From Alteromonas sp. RKMC-009 (GTDB lineage: Bacteria; Pseudomonadota; Gammaproteobacteria; Enterobacterales; Alteromonadaceae), in contig NZ_CP031010.1 of assembly GCF_003584565.2 (NCBI RefSeq), positions 2,790,001 through 2,854,000 of the forward strand: 64,000 bases of DNA. The letters run 5' to 3'. Every line of letters starts with the position of its first letter. Position 1 is the first letter of the stretch. Shown here one piece after another: positions 8,014-18,751 of the stretch. The notes under the pieces were generated by a model that saw only the letters and a list, made by a program, of their open reading frames with translations, ran no database searches and had not been told where the DNA came from. The translations under genes and the position numbers were made by a program.

Positions 8014-10363
8014 ACTCATTCAAACCCCGGCGGTTGCAGACGCCCGTCAGGCACCGGCATCCAGTCCGTTAGGTAAAAACAAAGCGCACGAAAGTGCAGA
8101 ACGCCAGGTAAGCGGTCAGGCAAGGTATGTGGACGATATGCCCGAACCGGCCAACACCGCGTACGCGGCCATCGGCGTAAGCAACTGCGCTGCCGGTGAA
8201 ATTGAACATATTGATTTACAGGCCGTCCGTGACAGCGAAGGTGTTATTGATGTTATTACCGTCAGCGATGTACCCGGACATACTGATATCGCGCCGGTAT
8301 TTGACGGCGATCCTGTGCTTGCTGACAAGCAAATCCTGTTTCACGGCCAGCCTGTTTTTGCAGTATTAGCCACAACTACGGAGCTTGCCCGGCGTGCAGC
8401 ACTTAGGGGCACCATTACTGTGAAGCCGGGATCTGCTGTGCTGTCAGTGGACGAAGCCCTTGAGAAACAGTCCTTTGTACGCCCTACCCATGCTTTCGGT
8501 AACCCGGACGCCATTAATACGGTTAACGCTTCACCTTACAAAGTGTCCGGCAGCCTGAACATTGGGGGTCAGGAGCACATGTATCTGGAAGGTCAGGTCT
8601 CACTGGCTGTGCCGGAAGAAGAAGATCGCATGATGATCTACACCTCCAGCCAGCATCCCAGCGAAGTGCAAAAACTGGTGGCTGAAGTGCTGGGCGTAAA
8701 GCTGCACCGGGTCACTGTTGATATGCGCAGAATGGGCGGCGGTTTTGGTGGTAAAGAAAGCCAGGCCGCACAGTGGGCGTGCATCGCCGCTATTCTTGCG
8801 CAGCGCAATCAGCGCGCAGTGAAATGCCGCCTGCCCCGCTCTCAGGACATGTGTGTCACCGGCAAACGCCACCCCTTTGAAAACCACTGGCAAACCGGTT
8901 TTGATGAAGCCGGCATTATTCAGGGCGCGGACATCACTGTAAACGGCAATTGTGGCTACAGTGCTGATTTGTCTGATGCCATTGTCGACCGCGCCATGTT
9001 TCACGTAGATAACGGCTATTTTTTAGGTGACAGTCATGTTGTTGGTCACCGCCTGAAAACCTCTTATGTATCCCATACGGCTTACCGCGGATTTGGCGGT
9101 CCTCAGGGCATGATTGTGGCCGAAGCCATGATAGATAGCATCGCAAGAACCTTAAAAGAAGACCCGCTCACTATCCGCAAGCGTAATCTTTATGCCAAAG
9201 CGACGGGTAATATCACCCCTTACGGCATGGACATTGGCGATAATCTGCTACCGGAAATGATTGGGCAACTGGAAACATCCTGCGAATACTGGCAACGCAG
9301 AGAAACTATCACCAGTTTTAACCAGTCCAGTCCGGTGATAAAAAAAGGGCTGGCTCTGACGCCGGTGAAATTTGGTATTTCATTTACTGCCAAACACCTG
9401 AATCAGGCTGGTGCGCTGGTGCATATTTATACCGATGGCAGCGTACAGGTTAATCATGGCGGTACGGAAATGGGCCAGGGACTTCACACCAAAATTGCCC
9501 AGATCGCAGCCCATGAATTTGGTATCGACCTCGCTGATATTGAAGTTACCGCTACACGCACTGATAAGGTGCCGAATACCTCACCTACTGCCGCATCATC
9601 GGGCACCGATTTGAACGGTAAAGCCGTGCAAAACGCCTGTCTTGAATTAAAAGCCAGACTGGTTTCCTTTTGGGCGAAACAAAAGGGTCTGCATGCAGAA
9701 GAGGCGGTGTTCGCCGACGGGCACCTGAGACTGGGTAATGAGCGTATTGCGTTTTCAGAGCTCATTCAGGCGGCTTACATCGGCCGGGTTTCGTTGTCTT
9801 CAACGGGCTATTACAAAACCCCTAAAATTTTCTACGACCGGGCCACAGGTTCCGGTCGTCCCTTCTTTTACTTTGCTTATGGTGTCGCCGCATCAGAAGT
9901 CTCCGTTGACACCCTCACCGGTGAATACAAAGTGGACCGCGTAGATATTCTTCATGATGTGGGCGCCAGTCTGAATCCGGCTATCGACAAAGGCCAGATC
10001 GAAGGCGGCTTTATTCAAGGCATGGGCTGGCTGACATCGGAAGACCTGAAATGGGATAAAGAAGGCAAATTGCTGTCGAATAACATGGCGACCTACAAAA
10101 TCCCTGCCATTGGTGATACACCGCCGGTGATGAACGTGGATTTATTCGACCGTCCTAACGACGAAGACAGTATTTATCATTCAAAAGCGGTGGGCGAGCC
10201 CCCCTTTATGCTGGCGATATCGGTGTGGTGTGCGTTGAAAGATGCCATTTCATCACTCAGTGATTACACCGTTGACCCTGTTCTGCCAACGCCTGCTACC
10301 CCGGAAAATGTACTCAATGCCATTACTGCTTTGCAGCAGGCTGAAGCGGAGACATTATCATGA
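8006..10363 (+). CDS. xdhB: Xanthine dehydrogenase large subunit (molybdopterin)
   Basis: The 785-residue catalytic subunit binds the molybdenum cofactor and hydroxylates hypoxanthine and xanthine. Hallmarks seen: ERQVSGQARYVDDMP near the N terminus, GGQEHMYLEGQ (Mo-co contact), MGGGFGGKESQAA, AYRGFGGPQG, the NHGGTEMGQGLHTKIAQIAA block, and the late KAVGEPPFML motif that holds the catalytic Glu. It starts inside the end of xdhA (8-nt overlap) and ends in an ATGA overlap with xdhC, so the three genes are translationally coupled. Length and motifs are normal for the bacterial XdhAB form. Confidence 0.97.
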   Translation: MRKLIQTPAVADARQAPASSPLGKNKAHESAERQVSGQARYVDDMPEPANTAYAAIGVSNCAAGEIEHIDLQAVRDSEGVIDVITVSDVPGHTDIAPVFDGDPVLADKQILFHGQPVFAVLATTTELARRAALRGTITVKPGSAVLSVDEALEKQSFVRPTHAFGNPDAINTVNASPYKVSGSLNIGGQEHMYLEGQVSLAVPEEEDRMMIYTSSQHPSEVQKLVAEVLGVKLHRVTVDMRRMGGGFGGKESQAAQWACIAAILAQRNQRAVKCRLPRSQDMCVTGKRHPFENHWQTGFDEAGIIQGADITVNGNCGYSADLSDAIVDRAMFHVDNGYFLGDSHVVGHRLKTSYVSHTAYRGFGGPQGMIVAEAMIDSIARTLKEDPLTIRKRNLYAKATGNITPYGMDIGDNLLPEMIGQLETSCEYWQRRETITSFNQSSPVIKKGLALTPVKFGISFTAKHLNQAGALVHIYTDGSVQVNHGGTEMGQGLHTKIAQIAAHEFGIDLADIEVTATRTDKVPNTSPTAASSGTDLNGKAVQNACLELKARLVSFWAKQKGLHAEEAVFADGHLRLGNERIAFSELIQAAYIGRVSLSSTGYYKTPKIFYDRATGSGRPFFYFAYGVAASEVSVDTLTGEYKVDRVDILHDVGASLNPAIDKGQIEGGFIQGMGWLTSEDLKWDKEGKLLSNNMATYKIPAIGDTPPVMNVDLFDRPNDEDSIYHSKAVGEPPFMLAISVWCALKDAISSLSDYTVDPVLPTPATPENVLNAITALQQAEAETLS

Positions 10364-11211
10364 GACATCCCCGTAACTGGTTTGATGCCGTAAGCTGGTG
10401 CCACCGTCATGCACAGGGTTACGTGCTGATCACCGTACTCACGGTGGCGGGTTCTGTGCCAAGAGAACAAGGTGCGAAAATGGTAGTTACCGGCGACCGT
10501 CAGTTCGATACCATCGGCGGTGGTCATCTGGAATTTGATGCGGTAAAAAAAGCCCGTACTTTTTTAGCCACCGGCCAGTCACAACAGCATATTGAATCCT
10601 ACCCGCTTTCAAGTAAATTAGGCCAATGCTGTGGCGGAGCCGTTAAGGTGCTGTTTGAAATCAACGTCAGCCATTGTCAGACACTGGCCATTTTCGGTGC
10701 CGGACATGTTGCTCAGGCGCTGATCCCTGTTCTGGCACAACTGCCTTTAACTATTAAGTGGATAGACAGCCGCCCGGATGCCTTTGCAGAACTGGATGTG
10801 CCGCCAAACGTGACCACAGTCTGCGACCCCCAGCCCGAAGGTGAAATCCCTCTTCTTCCGGCGGACAGCTGGCTGCTTATTCTTACTCACGATCATCAGT
10901 TGGATTATTTACTGGCAGAAACAGCGCTGAAGATAAATCAATTTCCTTATGTGGGCATGATTGGCTCTGACACAAAAGCCAGACGCTTTCGTACCAAACT
11001 CGCCCATCGCGGGCTTGGCGAAGCTGCGGATAACCATTTTGTTTCACCGGTAGGTAACCTGGCTATTCCCGGCAAAACGCCCATAGAAGTTGCTGTGTCG
11101 GTCAGCGCTCAGATTATTGAACGACTGCACAGCCGGCCGGCGCCCGTTGCACCTGCCGGCATACAAAGCCGGACTCAGGAAAACGATAACAAGGATAACG
11201 TATCAGCATGA
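10360..11211 (+). CDS. xdhC: XdhC molybdenum-cofactor insertion chaperone
   Basis: XdhC binds the molybdenum cofactor, promotes its sulfuration and inserts it into XdhB; it is not part of the final enzyme. The 283-residue protein has the N-terminal XdhC/CoxI domain (TVAGSVPREQGAKMVV and IGGGHLEFDAV), the conserved LGQCCGGAVKVLFE Cys-Cys motif (about 87-100), and a C-terminal Rossmann fold (IFGAGHVAQALIPVL, later MIGSDTKARRFRTKL). It is linked by ATGA overlaps to xdhB before it and uraD after it. Confidence 0.95.
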   Translation: MRHPRNWFDAVSWCHRHAQGYVLITVLTVAGSVPREQGAKMVVTGDRQFDTIGGGHLEFDAVKKARTFLATGQSQQHIESYPLSSKLGQCCGGAVKVLFEINVSHCQTLAIFGAGHVAQALIPVLAQLPLTIKWIDSRPDAFAELDVPPNVTTVCDPQPEGEIPLLPADSWLLILTHDHQLDYLLAETALKINQFPYVGMIGSDTKARRFRTKLAHRGLGEAADNHFVSPVGNLAIPGKTPIEVAVSVSAQIIERLHSRPAPVAPAGIQSRTQENDNKDNVSA

Positions 11212-11714
11212 ACATAAACACGCTTAACGCCCTGCCCTGGCAGGACGCCATGCGCTGGTTTTCACAAACCTGTGCAGCAGAAAAATGGGCATCCATGATG
11301 ACGGACAAACGCCCTTATTGTGATGTGGCCAATATACAAAATCACGGGAAGGCAGTCTGGGAGACCATGGAAAAGGACGATTTGTTGCAGGCATTTGCCG
11401 CCCACCCCATGATTGGTGACATTAATTCATTACGCAGCAAATATGCCAGCACCCGCGCTTTAGCTGCCGGAGAACAAAGCGGCACGGCTGACGCTGACGA
11501 AGCCACCCTTTATGCGCTGAAAGAAAAAAACGAAGCGTATCTGGCCAGGCACGGCTTTATTTTTATTATTTGTGCCTCAGGTCTGCCGGCAACAACCATG
11601 CTGGAGGCGCTGGAAAACAGGCTGAACAACAGCACGGAAGCAGAGCTTAAAAATGCCGCAGCAGAGCAGATTAAAATTACCTGCCTGCGTATCAGCAAAG
11701 CGATTAACAGTTAA
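11208..11714 (+). CDS. uraD: OHCU decarboxylase
   Basis: UraD decarboxylates 2-oxo-4-hydroxy-4-carboxy-5-ureidoimidazoline to S-allantoin, the last step of urate breakdown to allantoin. The 168-residue protein shows the family signatures FAAHPMIGD (about 62-70, containing the catalytic His), a conserved ALKEKNEAYLARHGFIFIICASGLPATTML block (about 103-132) and the C-terminal ITCLRISK helix. It sits next to uraH, which makes its substrate, in an ATGA overlap with xdhC. Confidence 0.95.
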   Translation: MNINTLNALPWQDAMRWFSQTCAAEKWASMMTDKRPYCDVANIQNHGKAVWETMEKDDLLQAFAAHPMIGDINSLRSKYASTRALAAGEQSGTADADEATLYALKEKNEAYLARHGFIFIICASGLPATTMLEALENRLNNSTEAELKNAAAEQIKITCLRISKAINS

Positions 11715-11723
11715 GGAACGGTT

Positions 11724-12047
11724 ATGATTTCTTTATCCAGTCATGTTCTGGACACCACATCAGGTAAACCCGTAAGCCAGTTACCACTGACACTGACTTT
11801 TCCCGACGGAAAACAGGTTGACGGCATGACTGACAGCGACGGTCGCTGTAAAAGCTGGGGTGACGCAGATTTCCCTAAGGGAACTTACTCATTACGGTTT
11901 CACTGCCAGGATTACCTGACAGAAAAACACGGCGAAAGCTTTTACCCGTTTGTCGATATTGCTTTTACCATGCAGGAAAGTGGCGGTCATTATCATGTAC
12001 CTCTGCTCATTTCACCCTTCGGCTTCAGCAGTTACCGGGGTAGTTAG
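11724..12047 (+). CDS. uraH: 5-hydroxyisourate hydrolase (transthyretin-related)
   Basis: UraH hydrolyses 5-hydroxyisourate, the direct product of urate oxidase, to OHCU. At 107 residues it is a complete single-domain transthyretin-like protein: LSSHVLDTTSGKPV at the N terminus (with the catalytic His), TDSDGRC, FPFVDIAF-like strand, GGHYHVPLLISPFGFSSYRGS at the C terminus (the YRGS tail is the family hallmark). AAGGAACGG precedes the start, and the stop overlaps the guaD start by 1 nt. There is no signal peptide, so it is cytoplasmic. Confidence 0.96.
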   Translation: MISLSSHVLDTTSGKPVSQLPLTLTFPDGKQVDGMTDSDGRCKSWGDADFPKGTYSLRFHCQDYLTEKHGESFYPFVDIAFTMQESGGHYHVPLLISPFGFSSYRGS

Positions 12048-13351
12048 TGAGTAATACGATTCAACTATTCCGTGCGAAGATACTGCATTTCCCGCAGCAA
12101 ACAGATTCACCGCAACAGGATGCGGTGTGCTACCCCGACGGCGGACTGGCGGTCCGCGGCGAGCGGATCCTGGCCATTGGTAACTTTGCCGATGTAGTAT
12201 CCGACTATCCTGAGAGCACGTTGCACGACCACAGAAATCACTGGATCATGCCGGGCCTAATCGACAGCCATCTGCACTTTCCGCAAACAGAAATGCTGGC
12301 CTGTTATGGCGAACAGTTGCTCACCTGGCTGGAAAATTACACCTTTCCCACCGAAAAGAAGTTCGCCGACCCGGACTATGCATCCGCGATGGCGGACGTA
12401 TTTTTGCGTCAGCTTTTAAAAAACGGGACAACAACCGGCTTAGTTTACCCCACCGTGCACGCCGGTTCCGTTGATGCGCTTTTTGCTGCCGCATCAGCAA
12501 AAAATATGGCGATGGTAACCGGTAAGGTGTGTATGGATCAGAACAGTCCTGCCGGCCTCGCCGATTCGCCTCAGCAAGCGTATGAAGCATCACAGCAACT
12601 GATTTCATCCTGGCACAACAAGGGGCGTAATCTGTACGCGATTACCCCCAGATTTGCGCCTACCAGCAGCCGTGAGCAATTGTCTTTACTCGGGTCACTG
12701 GCCGCTGAACACAGCGACGTATTTATTCAGACCCATTTGTCTGAAAATCAGAAAGAAATTCAGTGGGTACAACAACTGTTTCCCGAACGTAACGGCTATC
12801 TGGACGTATATGACCATTATGGTCTGGTGCGTGAGCGCAGCGTGTTCGGACATTGTCTTCACCTGACAGAACAGGAATGGCTGCGCATGGCAGATGCGCG
12901 GGCGACTATCGCCTTTTGCCCAACGTCAAACCTGTTTTTGGGCAGTGGCTTGTTTGATTATCAAAAAGCGAAGAGCTTGAAAGTCCCCGTTACCCTGGCC
13001 ACTGATGTGGGCGCAGGCACAACCTTTAACCTGTTCAGAACCTACGGTGAAGCCTACAAAGTGTGTCAGATGCAGCAACAGGCATTGTGTCCCTTAACCG
13101 GTTTATACCTGATGACCCAGGGTGCTGCCGTGGCGCATAAACTTCAGTACGAAATTGGCAATTTAAACCCCGGCACCTTCGCCGATTTTATTATTGTCGA
13201 CCCCGCCTTTGATGAATTGACGTCCCACCGGTTACATGACCGTGATACCGCAGAAGAGGTGCTGTTTGCACTGTCCATGCTCGGTGATGACCGGATGATA
13301 ATAGAAACCCGGATTGCCGGCACTGCGCAATACCGCAAAGAGGAGAGATAA
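12047..13351 (+). CDS. guaD: Guanine deaminase
   Basis: GuaD deaminates guanine to xanthine, feeding XdhAB. The 434-residue amidohydrolase shows the zinc-site motifs MPGLIDSHLHFPQTEM (about 66-81), the guanine-specific WLENYTFPTEKKF stretch, IQTHLSENQKEI, FGHCLHLTEQEW, CPTSNLFLGSG and the late LATDVGAGTTFN with the catalytic Asp. The start is GTG, overlapping the uraH stop as TAGTG. It lies 2 nt before puuD. Confidence 0.95.
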   Translation: MSNTIQLFRAKILHFPQQTDSPQQDAVCYPDGGLAVRGERILAIGNFADVVSDYPESTLHDHRNHWIMPGLIDSHLHFPQTEMLACYGEQLLTWLENYTFPTEKKFADPDYASAMADVFLRQLLKNGTTTGLVYPTVHAGSVDALFAAASAKNMAMVTGKVCMDQNSPAGLADSPQQAYEASQQLISSWHNKGRNLYAITPRFAPTSSREQLSLLGSLAAEHSDVFIQTHLSENQKEIQWVQQLFPERNGYLDVYDHYGLVRERSVFGHCLHLTEQEWLRMADARATIAFCPTSNLFLGSGLFDYQKAKSLKVPVTLATDVGAGTTFNLFRTYGEAYKVCQMQQQALCPLTGLYLMTQGAAVAHKLQYEIGNLNPGTFADFIIVDPAFDELTSHRLHDRDTAEEVLFALSMLGDDRMIIETRIAGTAQYRKEER

Positions 13352-13353
13352 GT

Positions 13354-14562
13354 ATGGAAGGACTCGACTGGTTATCCCTTTTTGTCCGCTGGTTTCACGT
13401 AATTGCAGGCGTTGCCTGGATTGGCGCATCGTTTTATTTTATCTGGTTAGATAACAGCTTACGCACTCCGCCTGAATGGAAGCAGGAAAAAGGTATTAAG
13501 GGCGATCTCTGGGCGATACATGGCGGCGGCTTTTATGAAGTTGCCAAGTATGCCTACGGCCCGGAAAGTATGCCTGCGACATTGCACTGGTTTAAATGGG
13601 AAGCGTATACCACCTGGTTAAGTGGCTTTGCCCTGCTTATCATCGTGTATTACTTCGGCGCGTCTGCCTATCTTATCGATCCGTCAGTAAATGCACTGAG
13701 TTCGCAAACGGCCATTTTGTCGGGTCTCGGGATCATTTTTGGCGGGCTGGCCCTGTATGAACTGGCATGCCGCAGTCCGCTGGCTAAATCGCCAAAACTG
13801 TTTGCGCTGTTTCTTATCATGATGATTTGCTTTGCCAGCTGGCTGACCACCCAGTTGTTTAGTGGCCGTGGCGCTTATATTCATGTAGGCGCACTGGTGG
13901 GCACCATCATGGTGGCAAATGTATTTTTAAACATCATGCCGAATCAGCGAAAAATGGTAGCAGCGGTGGCAGCAAAAGGTGAAATCGACCCTGCCTGGGG
14001 CGCCAGCGCAAAATTACGCTCTGTGCACAACAACTACCTGACGTTGCCGTTACTGTTCATTATGATCAGCAACCACTATCCGATGACATATCAGCATCCG
14101 CAAAACTGGCTGGTACTCATTGCCATCATGGCCCTGTCTGCATGGATAAGACACTTTTTTAATTTGAAACATCAGGACATTAAAAAGCCGTCTATTCTGG
14201 TATCCGGTGCGGCGGGCATGTTGTTACTGGCAATTTGGGTATCTGTGCCCGTCAGCCAGCAGGAAAGCACGGCAGCGGCTTCAGCGCCACAGAATGACCA
14301 GACGGCATTGTCTGCTGATGACAAAGCCGTACAAACGCTTATTACCACCCATTGCACAAGTTGCCATGCTGCGAGCCCGACAGATGATATTTTCAAGGTT
14401 GCGCCACTGGGAGTGAAATTTGACAGCTGGCAGGATATTAAGCGTTATGCGCCGCAAATTTATCAGCGCTCAGCCGTAAGTAAAGACATGCCCTTTATGA
14501 ATAAAACCGGCATGACAGACGAAGAACGTCAGGTCATTGCTAAATGGTTCAAAGAGCAATAA
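13354..14562 (+). CDS. puuD: PuuD membrane-bound cytochrome c urate oxidase
   Basis: PuuD oxidises urate to 5-hydroxyisourate and is thought to pass electrons to the respiratory chain instead of making hydrogen peroxide. The 402-residue protein begins with the conserved FVRWFHVIAGVAWIGASFYFIWLDN and IHGGGFYEVAKY, followed by about eight membrane helices, then a C-terminal periplasmic cytochrome c domain with CTSCH (about 334-338) and the sixth-ligand Met region near KDMPFMNKTGMT. A GAGGAGAG ribosome-binding site lies at the end of guaD, 2 nt upstream of its start. It explains why no soluble uricase or HpxO is present. It is the last gene of the operon. Confidence 0.95.
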   Translation: MEGLDWLSLFVRWFHVIAGVAWIGASFYFIWLDNSLRTPPEWKQEKGIKGDLWAIHGGGFYEVAKYAYGPESMPATLHWFKWEAYTTWLSGFALLIIVYYFGASAYLIDPSVNALSSQTAILSGLGIIFGGLALYELACRSPLAKSPKLFALFLIMMICFASWLTTQLFSGRGAYIHVGALVGTIMVANVFLNIMPNQRKMVAAVAAKGEIDPAWGASAKLRSVHNNYLTLPLLFIMISNHYPMTYQHPQNWLVLIAIMALSAWIRHFFNLKHQDIKKPSILVSGAAGMLLLAIWVSVPVSQQESTAAASAPQNDQTALSADDKAVQTLITTHCTSCHAASPTDDIFKVAPLGVKFDSWQDIKRYAPQIYQRSAVSKDMPFMNKTGMTDEERQVIAKWFKEQ

Positions 14563-14565
14563 AAC

Positions 14566-14593
14566 AAAACGCCCGCGTTTCAGCGGGCGTTTT
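14566..14593. terminator. Strong bidirectional Rho-independent terminator
   Basis: A perfect 11-bp stem AAAACGCCCGC / GCGGGCGTTTT with a 6-nt loop lies 4 nt after puuD and 4 nt after the end of the convergent molybdenum enzyme gene; A and T tracts make it work in both directions. Confidence 0.92.
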
Positions 14594-14597
14594 ATTA

Positions 14598-16865
14598 TCA
14601 GACATTCAGTGATTCAAGCTTATGCACAAAAGGCTGCTCATAGAACCGTTCGCCGGTGTGCTGATACAAGGCGTTAGCCAGTGCAGCAAAAATTGGCGGG
14701 AACGGCGGTTCGCCTAACCCGGTTGGATCGGTATGACTTTTCACAAAGCTGACATCAACAGATGAAGGAATTTCGTTCATTCTGATCATGCGGTAGCGGT
14801 TAAAATTGTCCTTATCCGCCTGACCGTCTGTAAACGTCATTTCCCCGAACATCGCATTACCGATACCGTCGATAACCGCGCCCTGCACCATGTTAGATGC
14901 CGCTATGGGATTCACCACAATGCCGCAATCCACACAACTGAACACTTTATCAGCCCGTGGCGACCCGTTCTTCTCAGTCACAGTAACAACGTGTGCAGCA
15001 TAGGAGTTGTGGCAATAATAAGCGCCGACGCCTTTTTTCACCGACGCCGGTAACGTATCCCAGCCGGATTGCTCCCGCACCTGCTTTAACACACCTGCAT
15101 AACGGACTGCATCGTAATCATTGTGATCGCCCACCGGGGACGATATAGCTTTTTCAAACAATGCCAGCCTGAAATCTATGGGATCTGTGCCGGCAAGTTC
15201 TGCCACTTCATCAAGAAACGCCTGTTCAGATGCTCCCATGAAATTAGAACGCGGAGCACGGAATGCGCCGGTAGTAATATTCGACTGTACCGCATCACCA
15301 CGGGCCAGATAATTGGGTACCGCGCCTGCCGGGAACCGGTCTGCGTGAACAGAATGCTCAGGCACGCCCACCCCGTCGACCTGATAAGCAATTAACTGAT
15401 TATTTTCATCCAGCGCCGCTTTGAAACGTGCCATGTAGGTTGGCCGGTAAATGCCCATGGTCATGTCATCTTCCCGGGTATACATCAGCTTCACCGGCTT
15501 TTTCACTCTGGCTGAAATAGCCGCCGCTTCTACCAGATAGTGTGAATAGGCACGACGCCCGAATCCACCGCCCATCCGGGTCATCTCGATACGCACTTTG
15601 CCCGGCGGCACATTTAACCGGCTGGCTACAGAGTTGACGATAAAGCCGGGTGCTTGCAGCGGGCCCGCTACGTGGACACCGTCATCAGTCACATTTGCAT
15701 AGAAATTCATTGGCTCCATAGTATTGTGAGCCAGGTATGGTGCATAGTAAGTGCGCTCTATGACTTTTTCATTGTTTGCAAATGCAGCTGCCGTATCGCC
15801 ATCCTGCCGTAATACCGGCAAATCAGACGCTAACAGAGCTTCCATTTTTTCACGATGGGACGCCGTGCTTTCCAGTCCGCCGGGAATAGCCGTATCGACC
15901 AGAGTACCGAAACGATCCATTTTCTCTGAATAGCTGTCGAAGGTTTTCCACTTAACCTGCAGGGCTTTTTTCGCTTTTAATACCTGCCATGTTTTCTCAC
16001 CCACAATAGCAATGAGTTTGGTAAACGCCGTGGTATCAAAATAATTGCGGGTGTAATCCGGCTCCATGGCATCAAACACAAACGCATCCACAATGCCGGG
16101 CATGGTCTTAATGGTTTCCAGGTCCGCGCTGTCCAGGGTTTTACCAAACGCAGGCGGGTGGACTAAACCGGCAATTAACGTCCCTTCTGTTTTATAGTCA
16201 ATACCGAATAATGGCTGGCCGGTGACCACTTTATGCCCTTCCAGATTGGTTTTCGACTGACCGACAATGGAAAAATCTTCAGGCGCTTTCAGGGCAATTT
16301 CTTCTGGTAGAGTCAGTAATGCGGCGTCCTGCGCCAGTTCTGCAAAGGTGGCTGACTTTCCGCCGGGTCCGGATACCACGCTGTTTTGGGCTGTCAGTGA
16401 GGCAACAGGCACTTGCCACTTCGCGGCGGCCGCCATCAACAGGAGTGTCTTTGCGCCCGCACCGGCCATACGCAGGCTTTGCCATCCCTGCCGGATAGAC
16501 TGGCTGCCACCGGTAAACTGGCGCTGATAATCATCAGGGCTGTAATCCGCCGTTTTCGCGGTTATATCTTCCCAGTTTGCGTCCATTTCCTCAGCCAGGA
16601 TCATGGGCATTGACGTCATCACGTTCTGGCCAAACTCCGGATTCGGGACCATAGCGGTAATACCGCCGTCCGGTGAGACAAGAATATAGGCATTTAAACG
16701 CACAGGTTGAGCGTCTGTGGCCGTTTGTGCCTGCGCAGTGCCCAACCAGCTGAAATTAATCATCAGACCGCCTGAGGCTGCCGCAGAGGCTTTAAGAAAT
16801 TGACGGCGCCCCATTGAGGTACGGAATAACCGCTGGCCCGTTTTTGACATAATATTTTCTGACAT
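14598..16865 (-). CDS. iorB: IorB-type molybdopterin oxidoreductase large subunit, Tat-exported
   Basis: The 755-residue protein belongs to the isoquinoline 1-oxidoreductase / aldehyde oxidase beta-subunit group: a Tat signal MGRRQFLKASAAASGG (about residues 18-33), then PNPEFGQNVMTSMPMILAEEMD, an internal MGGGFGRRAYSHYLVEAAAIS motif, GAFRAPRSNFMGASEQAFLDE and late GLGEPPFPPIFAALANAL with the catalytic Glu. It hydroxylates an aldehyde or N-heterocycle in the periplasm; the substrate is unknown. The start at 16865 has AAGGAG upstream; an earlier in-frame start overlaps the small-subunit gene. It is transcribed with the small subunit. It is not the xanthine dehydrogenase, which is encoded nearby. 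Confidence 0.9.
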   Translation of the reverse strand: MSENIMSKTGQRLFRTSMGRRQFLKASAAASGGLMINFSWLGTAQAQTATDAQPVRLNAYILVSPDGGITAMVPNPEFGQNVMTSMPMILAEEMDANWEDITAKTADYSPDDYQRQFTGGSQSIRQGWQSLRMAGAGAKTLLLMAAAAKWQVPVASLTAQNSVVSGPGGKSATFAELAQDAALLTLPEEIALKAPEDFSIVGQSKTNLEGHKVVTGQPLFGIDYKTEGTLIAGLVHPPAFGKTLDSADLETIKTMPGIVDAFVFDAMEPDYTRNYFDTTAFTKLIAIVGEKTWQVLKAKKALQVKWKTFDSYSEKMDRFGTLVDTAIPGGLESTASHREKMEALLASDLPVLRQDGDTAAAFANNEKVIERTYYAPYLAHNTMEPMNFYANVTDDGVHVAGPLQAPGFIVNSVASRLNVPPGKVRIEMTRMGGGFGRRAYSHYLVEAAAISARVKKPVKLMYTREDDMTMGIYRPTYMARFKAALDENNQLIAYQVDGVGVPEHSVHADRFPAGAVPNYLARGDAVQSNITTGAFRAPRSNFMGASEQAFLDEVAELAGTDPIDFRLALFEKAISSPVGDHNDYDAVRYAGVLKQVREQSGWDTLPASVKKGVGAYYCHNSYAAHVVTVTEKNGSPRADKVFSCVDCGIVVNPIAASNMVQGAVIDGIGNAMFGEMTFTDGQADKDNFNRYRMIRMNEIPSSVDVSFVKSHTDPTGLGEPPFPPIFAALANALYQHTGERFYEQPFVHKLESLNV

Positions 16866-16875
16866 AACAGGCTCC

Positions 16876-17331
16876 TTACGCTTTTGCTGCGGTTTTAATG
16901 GCTTCTTTGATCCGCAGATACGTACCGCAACGGCAAATGTTCCCCGACATAGCACTGTCTATTTCTTCATCGGAAGGGTTCGGGTTACGTTTTAGCAGTG
17001 CTGCCGCATTCATGATCTGTCCGGTCTGACAATATCCGCACTGGGCAACATCCTGCTCTACCCAGGCAATTTGCAACGGGTGATCGCCTTTCTCTGACAA
17101 CCCTTCAATGGTAGTGACAGCATTACTGCCTACGGCAGAAACCGGCACAGAGCATGAGCGGACAGCATTCCCCCCCACATGAACGGTGCAGGCACCACAC
17201 ATCGCCATACCGCAACCGAACTTAGTACCGGGCAAGTCCAGGTCGTCTCTCAAAATCCAGAGCAAAGGGGTATCTGCGTCAGCATCCACTTCTCTGGACG
17301 CGCCATTTACGTTGATTTGATAGGTAGGCAT
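16876..17331 (-). CDS. iorA: IorA-type (2Fe-2S) oxidoreductase small subunit
   Basis: The 151-residue protein holds two [2Fe-2S] clusters: [16 protein letters not shown] (about 40-55) and QCGYCQTGQ with [16 protein letters not shown] (about 100-145). It has no signal of its own, so it is probably carried out by the Tat signal of the large subunit. Start at 17331 is preferred because GAGG lies 6-7 nt upstream; that sequence overlaps an ATG four codons earlier. It is the first gene of the pair. No cytochrome subunit follows, so the electron acceptor is not visible. Confidence 0.92.
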   Translation of the reverse strand: MPTYQINVNGASREVDADADTPLLWILRDDLDLPGTKFGCGMAMCGACTVHVGGNAVRSCSVPVSAVGSNAVTTIEGLSEKGDHPLQIAWVEQDVAQCGYCQTGQIMNAAALLKRNPNPSDEEIDSAMSGNICRCGTYLRIKEAIKTAAKA

Positions 17332-17363
17332 TAAAAACCTCATTTTTGTGGTGGTAACCTGTT

Positions 17364-17575
17364 GTTAACAATTTACTGCTTTGTGTCACGGTCTCAATTG
17401 ATATTAATGGCATGAGTTAATGAATAAAGCTCATGAATAAAATACACCCCCTTCACGTTGCTCTTCTGAGGGTGCATCTGAGGGTTCAGACGGATTAATC
17501 TGAAAAATTCATTACTGCTTTCACAAAGCATCACTAATACTTCAAACCAGTACACGCTAGTGTAGTTAACAATTT
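17364..17575. promoter_or_regulatory. Divergent promoter region iorA / aldo-keto reductase
   Basis: The region between the two divergent genes contains an 11-bp direct repeat GTTAACAATTT at 17364-17374 and 17565-17575, and an inverted repeat TACAC-GCTA-GTGTA at 17551-17564. These could be operators for the LysR regulator encoded at 18752-19645, but this is only inferred from position. Confidence 0.35.
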
Positions 17576-17602
17576 GTGAAACGTCTTAATACAGGAGTCA
17601 TG

Positions 17603-18745
<1,143 letters not shown>

Positions 18746-18751
18746 GCAGGT

